Below are positions 63,847-64,000 of a DNA stretch of 64,000 nucleotides, piece by piece. This stretch comes from Algoriphagus aestuariicola (GTDB lineage Bacteria; Bacteroidota; Bacteroidia; Cytophagales; Cyclobacteriaceae), in assembly GCF_017254835.1 (NCBI RefSeq), contig NZ_JAFKCW010000007.1:45153-109152 (forward strand). Direction: 5' to 3'. Numbering within the stretch: the first letter of the stretch is position 1; each line of letters opens with the position of its first letter. Under the pieces are notes generated by a model. That model saw only the letters and a program-made list of their open reading frames with translations, was not told the DNA's origin and ran no database searches. Both the position numbers and the translations under genes were made by a program.

Positions 63847-63870
63847 AAAAAAACCAGCTCGATGAGCTGG
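63847..63870 (-). terminator. rRNA operon terminator
   Basis: Stem CCAGCTC/GAGCTGG (63854-63860 with 63864-63870) followed on the minus strand by TTTTTTT, just beyond the 3' end of the 5S rRNA. Confidence 0.9.
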
Positions 63871-63880
63871 CTTGAATAAT

Positions 63881-63989
63881 GTGGCGGCGACCTACTCTCC
63901 CGGGTGTAACCCCAGTACCATCGGCGCTGCAGGGCTTAACTTCTCTGTTCGGGATGGGAAGAGGTGGGACCCCTGCGCTAGGCCGCCTA
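63881..63989 (-). rRNA. rrf: 5S ribosomal RNA
   Basis: Reading leftward, the helix I arms GGCGGC and GCCGCC close a structure of about 109 nt. The inner sequence CCCATCCCGAACAGAGAAGTTAAG is the universal 5S core (loop B/helix III), and GGTACTGGGGT with GGGAGAGTAGGTCG at the 3' side are standard loop E/helix V. Ends are approximate to a few bases. As 5S is normally last in rrn operons, the 23S and 16S genes should lie past the right edge of the window. Confidence 0.93.
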
Positions 63990-64000
63990 AATTGTAAGTA

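Overview
The window reads as a chromosome segment of a Bacteroidota bacterium, most likely order Cytophagales, family Cyclobacteriaceae (Algoriphagus-like). This is inferred from gene content and signals, not from a database match: a monomeric NADP isocitrate dehydrogenase, DUF4421 and Wzi/RemB-type outer-membrane proteins, a BatE-like TPR/SH3 protein, a PafA-type phosphatase, and TAnnTTTG-type -7 boxes upstream of rplU, the tRNA operon and pafA. Coding density is high. I see no insertion sequence, prophage, CRISPR array or integrase.

Layout. 1-13 kb is mostly housekeeping: a VOC protein cut by the window edge, a C-terminal processing protease, a RIC-like hemerythrin protein followed by tightly packed ruvX, def and an omega-amidase, then icd, gap, a LON-domain protein, a sulfatase, a second VOC protein, and a four-gene tRNA operon (Lys-Pro-Arg-Lys, minus strand). 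13.2-22.4 kb is the most distinctive block: nine genes diverging from one control region at about 16.76-17.0 kb. One arm encodes a Gfo/Idh/MocA oxidoreductase, a TIM-barrel protein, a lipoprotein cytochrome c and a DUF1080 3-keto-glycoside hydrolase. The other encodes an MFS nucleoside-permease-like transporter, a Tat-exported TIM-barrel protein, an FAD GMC dehydrogenase, its Tat-lipoprotein small subunit (gluconate dehydrogenase subunit 3 family) and another Tat TIM-barrel lipoprotein. Together they look like a periplasmic sugar/glycoside 3-oxidation and 3-keto-sugar hydrolysis pathway that feeds electrons to a membrane-bound cytochrome.

22-34 kb holds a 4HB sensor-like membrane protein, a GH16 glucanase, homogentisate dioxygenase, a PafA phosphatase, an aminopeptidase P, a Wzi-like barrel, an MsbA-like ABC exporter and a ComM/YifB ATPase. 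34.4-39.0 kb is more accessory: an ORF6N plus PLD-like protein, a GRAM-type membrane protein, and a two-gene molybdenum hydroxylase (IorA/IorB type) bracketed by two related hairpins. 39-50 kb continues with an MBL hydrolase overlapping a PAS protein, an acetyl-xylan-esterase-like enzyme, phosphofructokinase, PPK2, ALDH7, a DUF4421 barrel, two convergent glycosyltransferases and an aspartate aminotransferase.

50.5-64 kb holds a MORN-like secreted protein, a SYLF protein, YraN, LipB, a conserved hypothetical, an exonuclease, RNase R overlapping a polyprenyl synthase, a rhomboid protease, rplU-rpmA, class I ribonucleotide reductase (nrdB-nrdA), a DUF1569-like protein and, at the right edge on the minus strand, a 5S rRNA that presumably ends an rRNA operon lying beyond the window. 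Assignments rest on motif recognition by eye; no searches were run.
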